A stretch of 12,129 nt of DNA from Bacteroidales bacterium (GCA_004553095.1 SFMJ01000036.1:1-12129); one strand, 5' to 3'; numbered from the stretch's first letter, positions 1-7,330 are shown. Notes: generated from the sequence alone by a model not told the origin. A program made the numbers and translations.

Positions 1-1
1 A

Positions 2-33
2 TTTGCGTATTTCGGAAATTTGTATTAACTTTG
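2..33 (+). promoter_or_regulatory. Promoter of the rpsF-rpsR-rplI operon
   Basis: The -33 box TTTG lies at 2-5 and the -7 box TAACTTTG at 26-33, with 20 bases between them. This fits the known Bacteroidetes housekeeping sigma (sigma-ABfr type) pattern TTTG, 19-21 bases, TAnnTTTG. Transcription should start about 5-8 bases after position 33, giving a leader of roughly 75 bases before the rpsF start at 116. The leader is AT-rich with no clear Shine-Dalgarno sequence. Confidence 0.85.
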
Positions 34-115
34 CACCGCAAAAGTGTGGACGACTATCTTAATCGCCTCATTTTTCAATTGTTTAACAAAATTTTCTAAC
101 ACATTCAATTTTTTT

Positions 116-505
116 ATGAATCATTACGAGACCGTTTTCATTTTGACTCCCGTTTTGTCTGATGATCAGATGAAGGAAGCGGTAGAAAAATTCAAGGATG
201 TGCTCAAGAAGAACAATGCTACCCTCGTTAACGAGGAGCTTTGGGGTCTTCGCAAGCTCGCATATCCTATCCAGAAAAAGTCAACCGGCTTCTACTGCCT
301 CTTCGAGTTCGAGGCTGAGCCCACTATCGTTAAAACCCTCGAAACAGCTTATCGCCGTGACGAGCGCGTGATCCGTTTCCTCACTTTCCACCTCGACAAG
401 TATGCAGTGGAATATGCTGAGAAGCGTCGCAAACTGAGAGCAGGAAAACCGCAGGTTAACCAAGCCGAAGCTCCCGCTGAGGCTACTGAAGCAAAGGAGG
501 CTTAA
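116..505 (+). CDS. rpsF: 30S ribosomal protein bS6
   Basis: bS6 is a small-subunit platform protein that binds 16S rRNA as a heterodimer with bS18. The 129-residue product shows the family start NHYETVFILTP, the middle stretch WGLRKLAYPIQKKSTGFY (residues 43-60) and the later DERVIRFLTFHLDKY, as in other Bacteroidetes bS6 proteins. A low-complexity tail rich in Ala and Glu follows from about residue 113. An ATG at 44 is in frame but would add 24 residues foreign to the family and would lie almost on the predicted transcription start, so 116 is chosen. There is no Shine-Dalgarno sequence, and AT-rich sequence precedes the start. It is the first gene of the operon, and its last codons carry the ribosome binding site of rpsR. 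Confidence 0.97.
   Translation: MNHYETVFILTPVLSDDQMKEAVEKFKDVLKKNNATLVNEELWGLRKLAYPIQKKSTGFYCLFEFEAEPTIVKTLETAYRRDERVIRFLTFHLDKYAVEYAEKRRKLRAGKPQVNQAEAPAEATEAKEA
493..500 (+). promoter_or_regulatory. Strong Shine-Dalgarno sequence of rpsR
   Basis: AAAGGAGG lies inside the last codons of rpsF, 7 bases before the rpsR ATG. It can pair over 8 bases with the CCUCCUUU typical of the 16S rRNA 3' end. None of the other complete genes in the window has a comparable sequence at this distance, so it is the exception here. Confidence 0.85.
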
Positions 506-507
506 TT

Positions 508-774
508 ATGGCAGCAAACAACGAAATCCGCTATCTCACTCCACTCACTGTGGATACTAAGAAGAAGAAATATTGCCGTTTCAAACGTAGCGGCATCAAG
601 TATATCGACTACAAGGATCCTGAGTTCCTCAAGAAGTTCCTCAACGAGCAGGGTAAGATCCTTCCCCGCCGCATCACCGGTACTTCTCTCAAGTTCCAAC
701 GCCGCGTAGCCAAGGCTGTGAAGCGTGCTCGTCACCTCGCTCTCCTTCCCTACGTTACCGACCTTATGAAATAA
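508..774 (+). CDS. rpsR: 30S ribosomal protein bS18
   Basis: bS18 binds the 30S platform together with bS6. The 88-residue product is near-textbook for Bacteroidetes: IRYLTP near the start, KKKKYCRFKRSGIKYIDYKD in the middle, then the highly conserved GKILPRRITGTSLKFQRRVA and a C-terminal RARHLALLPYVTDLMK. The start lies 2 bases after the rpsF stop and is the only start in the window preceded by a full Shine-Dalgarno sequence. In Bacteroidetes ribosomes bS18 is one of the proteins that hold the 16S 3' tail, so this start may be under feedback control; that last point is inference. Confidence 0.98.
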   Translation: MAANNEIRYLTPLTVDTKKKKYCRFKRSGIKYIDYKDPEFLKKFLNEQGKILPRRITGTSLKFQRRVAKAVKRARHLALLPYVTDLMK

Positions 775-795
775 TCATTCTTAAAACGTATCACA

Positions 796-1245
796 ATGAA
801 AGTAATTCTCAAGGAAAATATCCCAAGTCTCGGTTATAAGGATGATGTTGTCGAGGTGAAAAGCGGTTATGGCCGCAACTACCTCATCCCCCAAGGTCTG
901 GCCATCATCGCTTCTGACGCCGCTCTCAAACGTCTCGCTGAAGACCAAAAACAACGCGCTCACAAGATCGCTAAGATCCACGAAGAGGCTGAAGCCGCTG
1001 CTGCAGCTCTCGCCGATGTGAAGTTCACCATCACTGCTAAAGCCGCTGCCAATGGCAATATCTATGGCTCGGTCAACGCTGCCACTATCGCAGGTGAGCT
1101 CGCTAAGATCGGTCACAACATCGACCGCAAGATCATCGAACTCGAAACTGTTAAGAAGCTCGGCTCTTACAAGGCTATCGTTCACTTCCTCCGCGATGTG
1201 AGCGCTGACATCGAATTCGACGTCGTTGCTGAAGAAGAAAACTAA
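796..1245 (+). CDS. rplI: 50S ribosomal protein bL9
   Basis: bL9 binds 23S rRNA at the base of the L1 stalk and helps keep the reading frame. The 149-residue product has the classic N-terminal RNA-binding domain (MKVILKENIPSLGYKDDVVE, then GYGRNYLIPQGLA, residues 1-38). A long connecting helix rich in Ala, Glu and Lys follows (about 45-75), and then the C-terminal domain, beginning near KFTITAKAAANGNIYGSV. Length matches the family. It lies 21 bases after rpsR and is the last gene of the operon, with an intrinsic terminator 53 bases downstream. No Shine-Dalgarno sequence precedes it. Confidence 0.98.
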   Translation: MKVILKENIPSLGYKDDVVEVKSGYGRNYLIPQGLAIIASDAALKRLAEDQKQRAHKIAKIHEEAEAAAAALADVKFTITAKAAANGNIYGSVNAATIAGELAKIGHNIDRKIIELETVKKLGSYKAIVHFLRDVSADIEFDVVAEEEN

Positions 1246-1298
1246 TACAATCCCACTGCATTTCAAGCCGAAATGTAGCCTGATTGAACCATATTTGG

Positions 1299-1338
1299 GA
1301 GGCTGTGTAATCCATATACACAGCCTCTTTCTTTTTTT
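1299..1338 (+). terminator. Intrinsic terminator after rplI
   Basis: GAGGCTGTGTA (1299-1309) pairs perfectly with TACACAGCCTC (1317-1327). This makes an 11-bp stem with a 7-base loop, followed by a T-rich run (TTTCTTTTTTT, 1328-1338). It should end the ribosomal-protein transcript and insulate it from dnaN. Confidence 0.92.
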
Positions 1339-1351
1339 ATGCTCATACTCC

Positions 1352-1382
1352 TTTCTCGTTTCAAAAAATTTTATTATATTTG
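1352..1382 (+). promoter_or_regulatory. Promoter of the dnaN operon
   Basis: A perfect -7 box TATATTTG lies at 1375-1382, after an AT-rich stretch. The -33 box is weak: TTTC at 1352-1355, 19 bases upstream, in place of TTTG. The position just after the rplI terminator supports it. Transcription should start near 1387-1390, leaving a leader of about 88 bases before dnaN. Confidence 0.7.
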
Positions 1383-1390
1383 CAGATTGA

Positions 1391-1424
1391 GGAGGTGTGG
1401 CGAAACACTATCTTTCACACCTCC
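1391..1424 (+). promoter_or_regulatory. Hairpin at the 5' end of the dnaN leader
   Basis: GGAGGTGTG (1391-1399) pairs with CACACCTCC (1416-1424) in a perfect 9-bp stem. AAA (1403-1405) and TTT (1413-1415) can extend it across a small bulge. It starts at about the first bases of the predicted dnaN transcript. No T-run follows, so it is not a convincing terminator; a stabilising or regulatory 5' hairpin is more likely. The function is unknown. Confidence 0.6.
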
Positions 1425-1476
1425 CCTTTATTACTTACTCCGAATTTAATTAACAGTCTTATATAAGTCTATTACA

Positions 1477-2598
1477 ATGAAATTTAGTGTAGAAGGCAAG
1501 GCTTTCCAACAGCAACTGCAGGCTGTTGCTAAAGTCATAAGCTCAAAAAATGCTATCAAGATCCTCGAAAATTTCCTCCTCCGTGTTGAGGGCGATCGCC
1601 TCAGCATTACAGGTTCTGATTCCGAGAATGTTCTCACCGCCTACCTCCCCGTGTTCGACTGCGAGGGTGAGGGTGCCATCGCCGTTCAGGCTCGCCGACT
1701 CCTCGAAATCACCAAGGAGATCGACAATCAGCCCCTCAATTTCTTCATCAACGATGATACCAAGGAGATCGACCTCCGATTCCTCAACGGTCACTTCAAC
1801 TTCATGGGTGTCGACGCCTCTGAGTATCCATCTCGCCGCGATCTCCCCGAAGATGCTTGCGAATTGATACTCCCCGCTGAAATGGTGCTCAAAGGTATCA
1901 ACAATACCTGGTTCGCCGTCAGCACCGACAATTCTCGCCCCGTTATGACCGGTATCTTCTTCGATATCCACGAACACGACATCACCTTCGTTAGCTCCGA
2001 CACCCACAAACTCGTGCGCTATATCAACGCCCAGAAGTCGCCGGCTATCGAAAACTCATTCATACTCCCCGCCAAAACTGCCGGCGTGCTCCAATCTCTT
2101 ATCTCTAAGGAGGATACCGACATCAAGATCGTTTTCGATCCCAAGGGTGGCACTTTCGAGTTTGGCGAGTATCTCCTCTATTCGGTTTTCATCAATGGCC
2201 GTTACCCCAATTACGCTCGTGTCATCCCCGAGAACAATCCATTCTCGCTCGTAGTTGACCGCGCATCAATGATCAAGGCTCTCCGCCGTGTCAACCTCTT
2301 TGCACCCAAGTCCTCAAGCTTGGTGGTGCTCAATGTCCAACCCAACGAGGTGATCCTCTCAGCCCAAGACCTCGATTATGGCACTTCGGCTGAGGAACGC
2401 GTTCCCTGCGAATATGCCGGAAATAGTATGGTAGTCGGTTTCAACGGCGTCTTTATGGTCGAAATCCTCTCGAATATACAGGATGATACCGTAGTTATCA
2501 AGCTTGCCGACCCCGCACGCCCCGGCATCTTCTCCGGTCTCGAGAAGCGCGATGACGACGATCTGATCACTATCCAAATGCCAATGCAAGTGCTATGA
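1477..2598 (+). CDS. dnaN: DNA polymerase III sliding clamp (beta subunit)
   Basis: The clamp is a dimeric ring around DNA that tethers the replicative polymerase and many repair proteins. The 373-residue product has the usual three clamp domains (about 1-120, 125-250 and 250-373). Family landmarks are RPVMTGIFF (154-162), SSDTHKLVR (173-181), INGRYPNYARVIP (239-251), GFNGVFMVEIL (321-331) and the C-terminal IQMPMQVL, whose MPM matches the E. coli MPMRL end. The start MKFSVEGKAFQQQL fits the family. The gene is not next to dnaA here. It opens an operon with its own promoter, and its stop overlaps the start of the exonuclease gene (ATGA), which suggests translational coupling. Confidence 0.98.
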   Translation: MKFSVEGKAFQQQLQAVAKVISSKNAIKILENFLLRVEGDRLSITGSDSENVLTAYLPVFDCEGEGAIAVQARRLLEITKEIDNQPLNFFINDDTKEIDLRFLNGHFNFMGVDASEYPSRRDLPEDACELILPAEMVLKGINNTWFAVSTDNSRPVMTGIFFDIHEHDITFVSSDTHKLVRYINAQKSPAIENSFILPAKTAGVLQSLISKEDTDIKIVFDPKGGTFEFGEYLLYSVFINGRYPNYARVIPENNPFSLVVDRASMIKALRRVNLFAPKSSSLVVLNVQPNEVILSAQDLDYGTSAEERVPCEYAGNSMVVGFNGVFMVEILSNIQDDTVVIKLADPARPGIFSGLEKRDDDDLITIQMPMQVL

Positions 2599-3374
2599 AA
2601 CTGAATCTGTCTCGCCCTCTCGTATTCTTCGACCTCGAAACCACCGGCACCAACATCCTCACCGACCGTATCGTCGAGATCTGCTATATCAAGGTGCTCC
2701 CCGATGGCAGTGAGGTCTCCGAAGCCATGCGCATCAACCCCGGTATCCACATCCCCGAGGCAAGCACTGCTGTCCATCATATCACCGATCAGGATGTCGC
2801 CGATAAGCCCACATTCGCTCAGGTGGCTCAACACCTCCTCGAGGTCTTCAACGATGCCGACATCGCCGGATATAATTCCAACAAATTCGACGTTCCTCTC
2901 CTCATCGAGGAGTTCGCTCGCGTAGGTGTCAATTTCACCATCGCCGGCCGTAATTTCGTCGACGTGCAGAACATCTTCCACAAGATGGAACAACGCACAC
3001 TCGTGGCTGCCTATCGCTTCTATTGCGGCAAGGAACTCGAAGATGCTCACTCCGCACTCGCCGACACTCGCGCCACCTACGAGGTGCTCCAATCTCAACT
3101 CGACCGCTATCCCCAGCTCGAAAATGATGTCAAAAAGTTGGCTGACTTCTCCCGCTCCGGTCGAGCCCTCGACCTCGCCTCGCGAATCGTGCTCAACGAC
3201 CAAAACGAACCGGTGTTCAACTTCGGCAAGCACAAAGGTCGCCCCGTCAAGGAGGTGTTCCGCCTCGAACGCTCGTTCTATTCCTGGGCTATGCAGGCTG
3301 ATTTCCCCAAGAACACCAAGGATGTCATGACTGCCCTCTATTACGAGGTATATCCCCCCAAGAGCACGCAATAA
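2595..3374 (+). CDS. DEDDh 3'-5' exonuclease (DnaQ/ExoX-like)
   Basis: This is a stand-alone DnaQ-superfamily 3'-5' exonuclease of 259 residues. The Exo I motif is FDLETTG (Asp13, Glu15), Exo II is YNSNKFDVPLL (Asp99), and Exo III is AHSALADTRATYEVL (His152, Asp157), so the full DEDDh catalytic set is present. A C-terminal region (about 207-240) contains FNFGKHKGRPVKEVF and a YSWAMQADFPKNTKD stretch. These resemble the small domain found after the nuclease in ExoX-type proteins. The ATG overlaps the dnaN stop by 4 bases, so clamp and exonuclease are probably made together. It could serve in proofreading, mismatch repair or other DNA repair; the sequence does not decide, and I see no obvious clamp-binding QLxLF motif. 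Confidence 0.93.
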   Translation: MKLNLSRPLVFFDLETTGTNILTDRIVEICYIKVLPDGSEVSEAMRINPGIHIPEASTAVHHITDQDVADKPTFAQVAQHLLEVFNDADIAGYNSNKFDVPLLIEEFARVGVNFTIAGRNFVDVQNIFHKMEQRTLVAAYRFYCGKELEDAHSALADTRATYEVLQSQLDRYPQLENDVKKLADFSRSGRALDLASRIVLNDQNEPVFNFGKHKGRPVKEVFRLERSFYSWAMQADFPKNTKDVMTALYYEVYPPKSTQ

Positions 3375-3404
3375 TCCGTCATCACCCTGTAGTATATCCC
3401 TATC

Positions 3405-4625
3405 ATGCTCAAAGGCAAACATATAGTGCTTGGCATCAGCGGCGGCATCGCCGCCTATAAGTCGGCTCATCTCCTCCGCCTTCTCGTCAAGGCAGGCGCC
3501 GAGGTGCAGGTGGTCATCACCCCTAATGGCCGTGAGTTCATCACCCCCGTCACCCTCTCCGCCCTTAGCGGTCGACCGGTTATCAGCGAGTTCTTCACCG
3601 CCAACACCGGCCAGTGGAACAGCCATGTTTCACTCGGCCTATGGGCTGACCTGATGATCATTGCCCCCGCCACTGCCTCCACAATAGCCAAGATGGCCAC
3701 AGGAGTGGCTGACAATATGCTCATCACTACCTATCTCTCTGCCAAACACCATGTTATGGTGGCTCCGGCTATGGACCTCGACATGTGGAGCCATCCCTCC
3801 ACCCAACGCAACATCGCCACACTCGAAGCCGATGGGGTAGAGGTGATCTACCCCGCCTCCGGTGAACTCGCATCTCACCTCGTGGGGCGCGGCAGAATGG
3901 AGGAACCTGAGGTTATACTCTCTCGCATCGTCGACCATTTCAACCGTCGCCGTGATCTCGAAGGTGTCAAGGTGGCAATCACCGCCGGACCCACCTACGA
4001 GAAGATCGACCCGGTGCGCTTTATCGGCAATTTCTCTACCGGAAAGATGGGCTTCGCCATCGCTCGTGAGTGTGCCGATCGTGGCGCCGAAGTCTCCCTC
4101 ATCGCCGGCCCGGTGGCTCTTGACACCCCTCCCGGTGTAGCCTCCCGCATCGATGTCTCCTCGGCTCTCGAGATGCACCAAGCTGCCCTCGATGCCGCCG
4201 CATCTGCCGATGTCATGATATTCTCCGCTGCCGTCGCCGACTATCGCCCCGCCACTCAGGCAGACTCCAAAATAAAACGCGAACTCACTGACAGCATGCA
4301 GATTGAACTCGTCGAAAACCCCGATATCGCCGCCGAATGTGGCGCATGCCGCCGTCCCGGTCAGACTCTTGTCGGTTTCGCACTCGAGACAGATCACCCT
4401 ATCGACAATGCCCTCGCCAAACTCGATCGCAAACACCTCGATATGATCGTGCTCAATTCCCTCCGTGACCCCGGTGCCGGATTCCGTACCGACACCAACA
4501 AGGTCACCATCATCACTCATCGCTCGCAGATAGCTTATACCCTCAAGTCGAAGCAAGATGTCGCAGCCGATATCGTCGATTCCATCGTCTCGCTCCGCAA
4601 AGTCCCTGCAGATGATAAAGTTTAA
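3405..4625 (+). CDS. coaBC: Bifunctional phosphopantothenoylcysteine decarboxylase/phosphopantothenate-cysteine ligase
   Basis: CoaBC joins cysteine to 4'-phosphopantothenate and decarboxylates the product to 4'-phosphopantetheine, the middle steps of coenzyme A synthesis. The 406-residue product has an N-terminal FMN-dependent CoaC domain (about 1-180) with GISGGIAAYK (9-18), the catalytic His74 in WNSHVSLGLWAD, and APATASTIAKMA. The CoaB domain (about 185-400) has TAGPTYEKIDPVRFIGN, FSTGKMG, AAVADYRP and a KIKR stretch. Two sites differ from the E. coli form. PAMD replaces PAMN (Asp124). LAS replaces the LACG flap (Ser157 in place of the Cys). I believe both occur in other Bacteroidetes, but I cannot check that here. 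It starts 30 bases after the exonuclease gene. Confidence 0.96.
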   Translation: MLKGKHIVLGISGGIAAYKSAHLLRLLVKAGAEVQVVITPNGREFITPVTLSALSGRPVISEFFTANTGQWNSHVSLGLWADLMIIAPATASTIAKMATGVADNMLITTYLSAKHHVMVAPAMDLDMWSHPSTQRNIATLEADGVEVIYPASGELASHLVGRGRMEEPEVILSRIVDHFNRRRDLEGVKVAITAGPTYEKIDPVRFIGNFSTGKMGFAIARECADRGAEVSLIAGPVALDTPPGVASRIDVSSALEMHQAALDAAASADVMIFSAAVADYRPATQADSKIKRELTDSMQIELVENPDIAAECGACRRPGQTLVGFALETDHPIDNALAKLDRKHLDMIVLNSLRDPGAGFRTDTNKVTIITHRSQIAYTLKSKQDVAADIVDSIVSLRKVPADDKV

Positions 4626-4646
4626 TTTCTTAGGAACCCACTCTTA

Positions 4647-5603
4647 ATGTCTATGACTCTCTTTGATTATCTTCCCATTCGTCGCTCTCTGTTGCGCCCT
4701 CTCCGGGTGTTGATGCTCTTGCTATGCCTTTCTGTCGGTTCGACAATATCTGTAGCCCAGGAGTTTAAGGCCAATGTGGAGATCAATTCTCAGAAGATAG
4801 AGGGTACCAATCGTAGCGTCTTCGAGTCGCTCAAAGAGGAAATCACAACCTATCTCAACGAAACACGCTTCACCGACGCCACTTTCTCTCCCGTCGAACG
4901 AATCGAGATAAATTTCTACCTCACCGTCAGCGAGTATGTAGATGAGCGAATCAAGGGTGACCTCCAGGTCCAACTCATACGTCCGGTTTATAATAGCACT
5001 TATACCACCACCATTTTCAATTTTAAGGATAATCGCGTGGAGTTCAATTATCGCGACGGCGACCCCTTGACTTATAATGAGACGGCTCCCGAAAGCAACC
5101 TTACTGCCATCATCGATTATTACGCCTTCCTCCTCCTGGCTCTCGATTTCGATACTTTCTCCTATCTCGGCGGCGAACGCTTCTATGAGCGGGTGCAGAG
5201 CATCGTGCAGTATCAGCAGTCGTCGGGCGAAATCGGCTGGCGTACTTTCGAGGATAATAAGAATCGTGCTGCTGTGCTCAACTCCTATACCGATGGCAAT
5301 ACATCAGGCATCCGCAGCCTCCTCTACAACTACCATCGCAAGGGCCTCGATGAGATGGTCACATCTCCCGACAAGGGACGTGGCGTCATCACCGAGTCGC
5401 TCTCCGAAATCAAGAAAATTTATGAATCGGCCCCAATGTCGGTGGCTCTATCCATATTCAGAGATGCCAAACTCGATGAACTGGTAAATATATATTCCAA
5501 GGCTCCCGAAACCGAACGACAGAAGGTCTACGACATCCTCCAGCCGATCTATCCCACCGAGTCTACTCGACTTAACAAGATAAAAAATCCGGATACGAAG
5601 TAA
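4647..5603 (+). CDS. Exported DUF4835 family protein
   Basis: This is a 318-residue Bacteroidetes-specific protein of no firmly known function. A signal peptide is clear: basic residues (R12, R13, R17, R20), a hydrophobic core VLMLLLCLSVG (21-31) and a likely cleavage after SVA (residue 37), leaving QEF at the mature N-terminus. I see no lipobox. The mature part begins with FKANVEINSQKIEGTN and has mixed beta and alpha character, which fits a periplasmic protein. The position between coaBC and recN is the usual one for DUF4835. Some databases, as I recall, call this family PorD and link it to type IX secretion; nothing in the window tests that. A second in-frame ATG two codons downstream could be the start. 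Confidence 0.88.
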   Translation: MSMTLFDYLPIRRSLLRPLRVLMLLLCLSVGSTISVAQEFKANVEINSQKIEGTNRSVFESLKEEITTYLNETRFTDATFSPVERIEINFYLTVSEYVDERIKGDLQVQLIRPVYNSTYTTTIFNFKDNRVEFNYRDGDPLTYNETAPESNLTAIIDYYAFLLLALDFDTFSYLGGERFYERVQSIVQYQQSSGEIGWRTFEDNKNRAAVLNSYTDGNTSGIRSLLYNYHRKGLDEMVTSPDKGRGVITESLSEIKKIYESAPMSVALSIFRDAKLDELVNIYSKAPETERQKVYDILQPIYPTESTRLNKIKNPDTK

Positions 5604-5635
5604 CCCTGTTCTTCATCCTCCCCTCTTAGCGACCT

Positions 5636-7330
5636 ATGCTGAAGTCTCTCGTTATCGATAATTACGCACTTATCTCCCATCTCGAATTGGAGTTCGCCCC
5701 CGGCCTCACCATCATCACCGGTGAAACGGGTGCCGGAAAGTCGATTATCCTCGGCGCACTCTCCTTGGTTATGGGCGGACGTGCCGATACTCGCTATATC
5801 TCTGATGGCACCACCAAGTCGGTGGTCGATGCCCTCTTCGAGAATGTCGACCCTGATCTCCGCCCCCTCTTCGAGGAGAAGGGTATCGATTGGATCGACG
5901 ATGGCGGAGCTCCCTCTATCTCCGTGCGCCGAGAGATCAGTGCATCCGGACGTTCCAGAGTCTTCGTCAACGACCAGCCGGTCACCCTCCAGACTCTCAC
6001 TGCCATCGCCCCGCGTCTTATCGATATTCACTCCCAACATGCAAATATCCGGATATCCGACCCCACCGAACGGCTCCATATCCTTGACACCCTCTCCGAT
6101 AATGCCACCCTCCGCACCGAATATCAGCAGCTTTTCAACGATTATGTTGAGACCATCCATGAGATTAAGGTAAGACGCGATGAGCGAACTCGTGCCGCAA
6201 AGAATATCGATTTCCTCCGCTTCCGACTCTCCCAACTCAATACTCTCTCCCCGAGTAAGGGTGAACTCGCCGAGATCGAACGCCGCTTCGAAGCTCTCTC
6301 CGACGCCAATGACATCAAGGAACGCCTTGCCGCCCTCTCCTCCCTCTTGGGCGATAACCCCGCCGGTATGCAGTCGATCCTCCCACAAGCCGCAGCCCTC
6401 GCCGATAAGATCAATTTCGCAATCCTCGACCCGAAGTTGACCGCCGATGCCTCTGCCTCGATACCTCAGCGACTCCGAAATCTCCTCTCCGAGTGCCGTG
6501 ATATCTATGAGACCATCGACGATCTTAATGCTTCGCTCGACACCGACCCCGCTTCGCTCGAACGTCTCTCGGCGCGAATGAATCTCTATTATGAGCAAAT
6601 CCGTCAGTTTAACGTCGCTTCTGCCGATGAACTCGTCGACCTCTATGAGGATCTCAAACGTCAGGTGGCTGTAGCCGATGATTCCGACGATCAACTCCCT
6701 ATGCTCGAAAGCAAGGCGCATGCACTCGCTGCCGACCTCAAACGCCTCGCCGCCGACCTCTCCGAGTCGCGCCGCCACGGCGCCGAGTGCCTCCAAGACA
6801 AAATATGCGAGTTGGCACGTCCACTCGGCCTTCCCAACATCAATTTCAAGGTCGAGGTGGCTTCGCGAAAGTTGTGCCCCTCCGGTCAGGATGAGGTGAA
6901 GTTCCTATGCTCGTTCAATAAGAATGGTCAACTTATGCCCATCGATGCCGTTGCTTCAGGTGGTGAGCTCGCTCGCACCATGCTCTCGCTCAAGGCGATA
7001 CTCGCCCGTTATGTCAATCTACCCACCATCATCTTCGATGAGGTAGACACCGGTGTGTCGGGAGAAATAGCCGATAAGATGGGCAAGATGATGCATGATA
7101 TGGCCCGCAATATGCAGGTCATGGCTATTACCCACCTCCCGCAAGTCGCCGCCAAGGGCGACGCCCATTTCAAGGTCTTTAAACGCGATGAAGATGCCCG
7201 CACCATCACCATGGTGACACCCCTCTCTCCCGAAATGCGAGTCCTCGAGATTGCTGCCATGATATCCGGCAGTGAAGTCTCCGAACAAGCCATCTCCGCC
7301 GCCAAAGCCCTTCTTACCAATAATTCTTAA
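5636..7330 (+). CDS. recN: DNA repair protein RecN
   Basis: RecN is an SMC-like ATPase that acts early at DNA double-strand breaks. The 564-residue length fits the family (about 550-575). The N-terminal half-site has Walker A GETGAGKS (29-36), with an IHSQH stretch (131-135) at the usual Q-loop region. Charged helices suited to a short coiled coil fill about 155-390. The C-terminal half-site has the signature VASGGELART (439-448), Walker B PTIIFDEVDTG (463-473) and a switch histidine in AITHLPQVAAKG (497-508). It follows DUF4835 by 32 bases and precedes rlmB by 32 bases. No LexA-type site is evident near its start, and it appears to be expressed with the dnaN operon. Confidence 0.97.
   Translation: MLKSLVIDNYALISHLELEFAPGLTIITGETGAGKSIILGALSLVMGGRADTRYISDGTTKSVVDALFENVDPDLRPLFEEKGIDWIDDGGAPSISVRREISASGRSRVFVNDQPVTLQTLTAIAPRLIDIHSQHANIRISDPTERLHILDTLSDNATLRTEYQQLFNDYVETIHEIKVRRDERTRAAKNIDFLRFRLSQLNTLSPSKGELAEIERRFEALSDANDIKERLAALSSLLGDNPAGMQSILPQAAALADKINFAILDPKLTADASASIPQRLRNLLSECRDIYETIDDLNASLDTDPASLERLSARMNLYYEQIRQFNVASADELVDLYEDLKRQVAVADDSDDQLPMLESKAHALAADLKRLAADLSESRRHGAECLQDKICELARPLGLPNINFKVEVASRKLCPSGQDEVKFLCSFNKNGQLMPIDAVASGGELARTMLSLKAILARYVNLPTIIFDEVDTGVSGEIADKMGKMMHDMARNMQVMAITHLPQVAAKGDAHFKVFKRDEDARTITMVTPLSPEMRVLEIAAMISGSEVSEQAISAAKALLTNNS

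Noticed and set aside
34..49. Short hairpin CCGCA-AAAG-TGTGG near the rpsF transcript start as a bS6-bS18 leader binding site
   Set aside because: It overlaps the probable transcription start, so part of it may not be transcribed. The stem is only 5 bp with a G-U pair, and I cannot show the bulged CCG arrangement of the known leader motif.
44..115. Upstream in-frame ATG that would lengthen bS6 by 24 residues
   Set aside because: bS6 proteins begin at the NHYETVF segment. The earlier ATG lies within a few bases of the predicted transcription start, and the extra residues look like translated leader.
2376..3626. A 416-codon open frame on the minus strand opposite dnaN and the exonuclease gene
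   Set aside because: Strong preference for C at third positions removes stop codons from the antisense frame. The predicted protein is acidic, low-complexity and unlike any family I know. The sense genes are certain. The same applies to minus-strand frames at 3639-4556 and 5549-6796.
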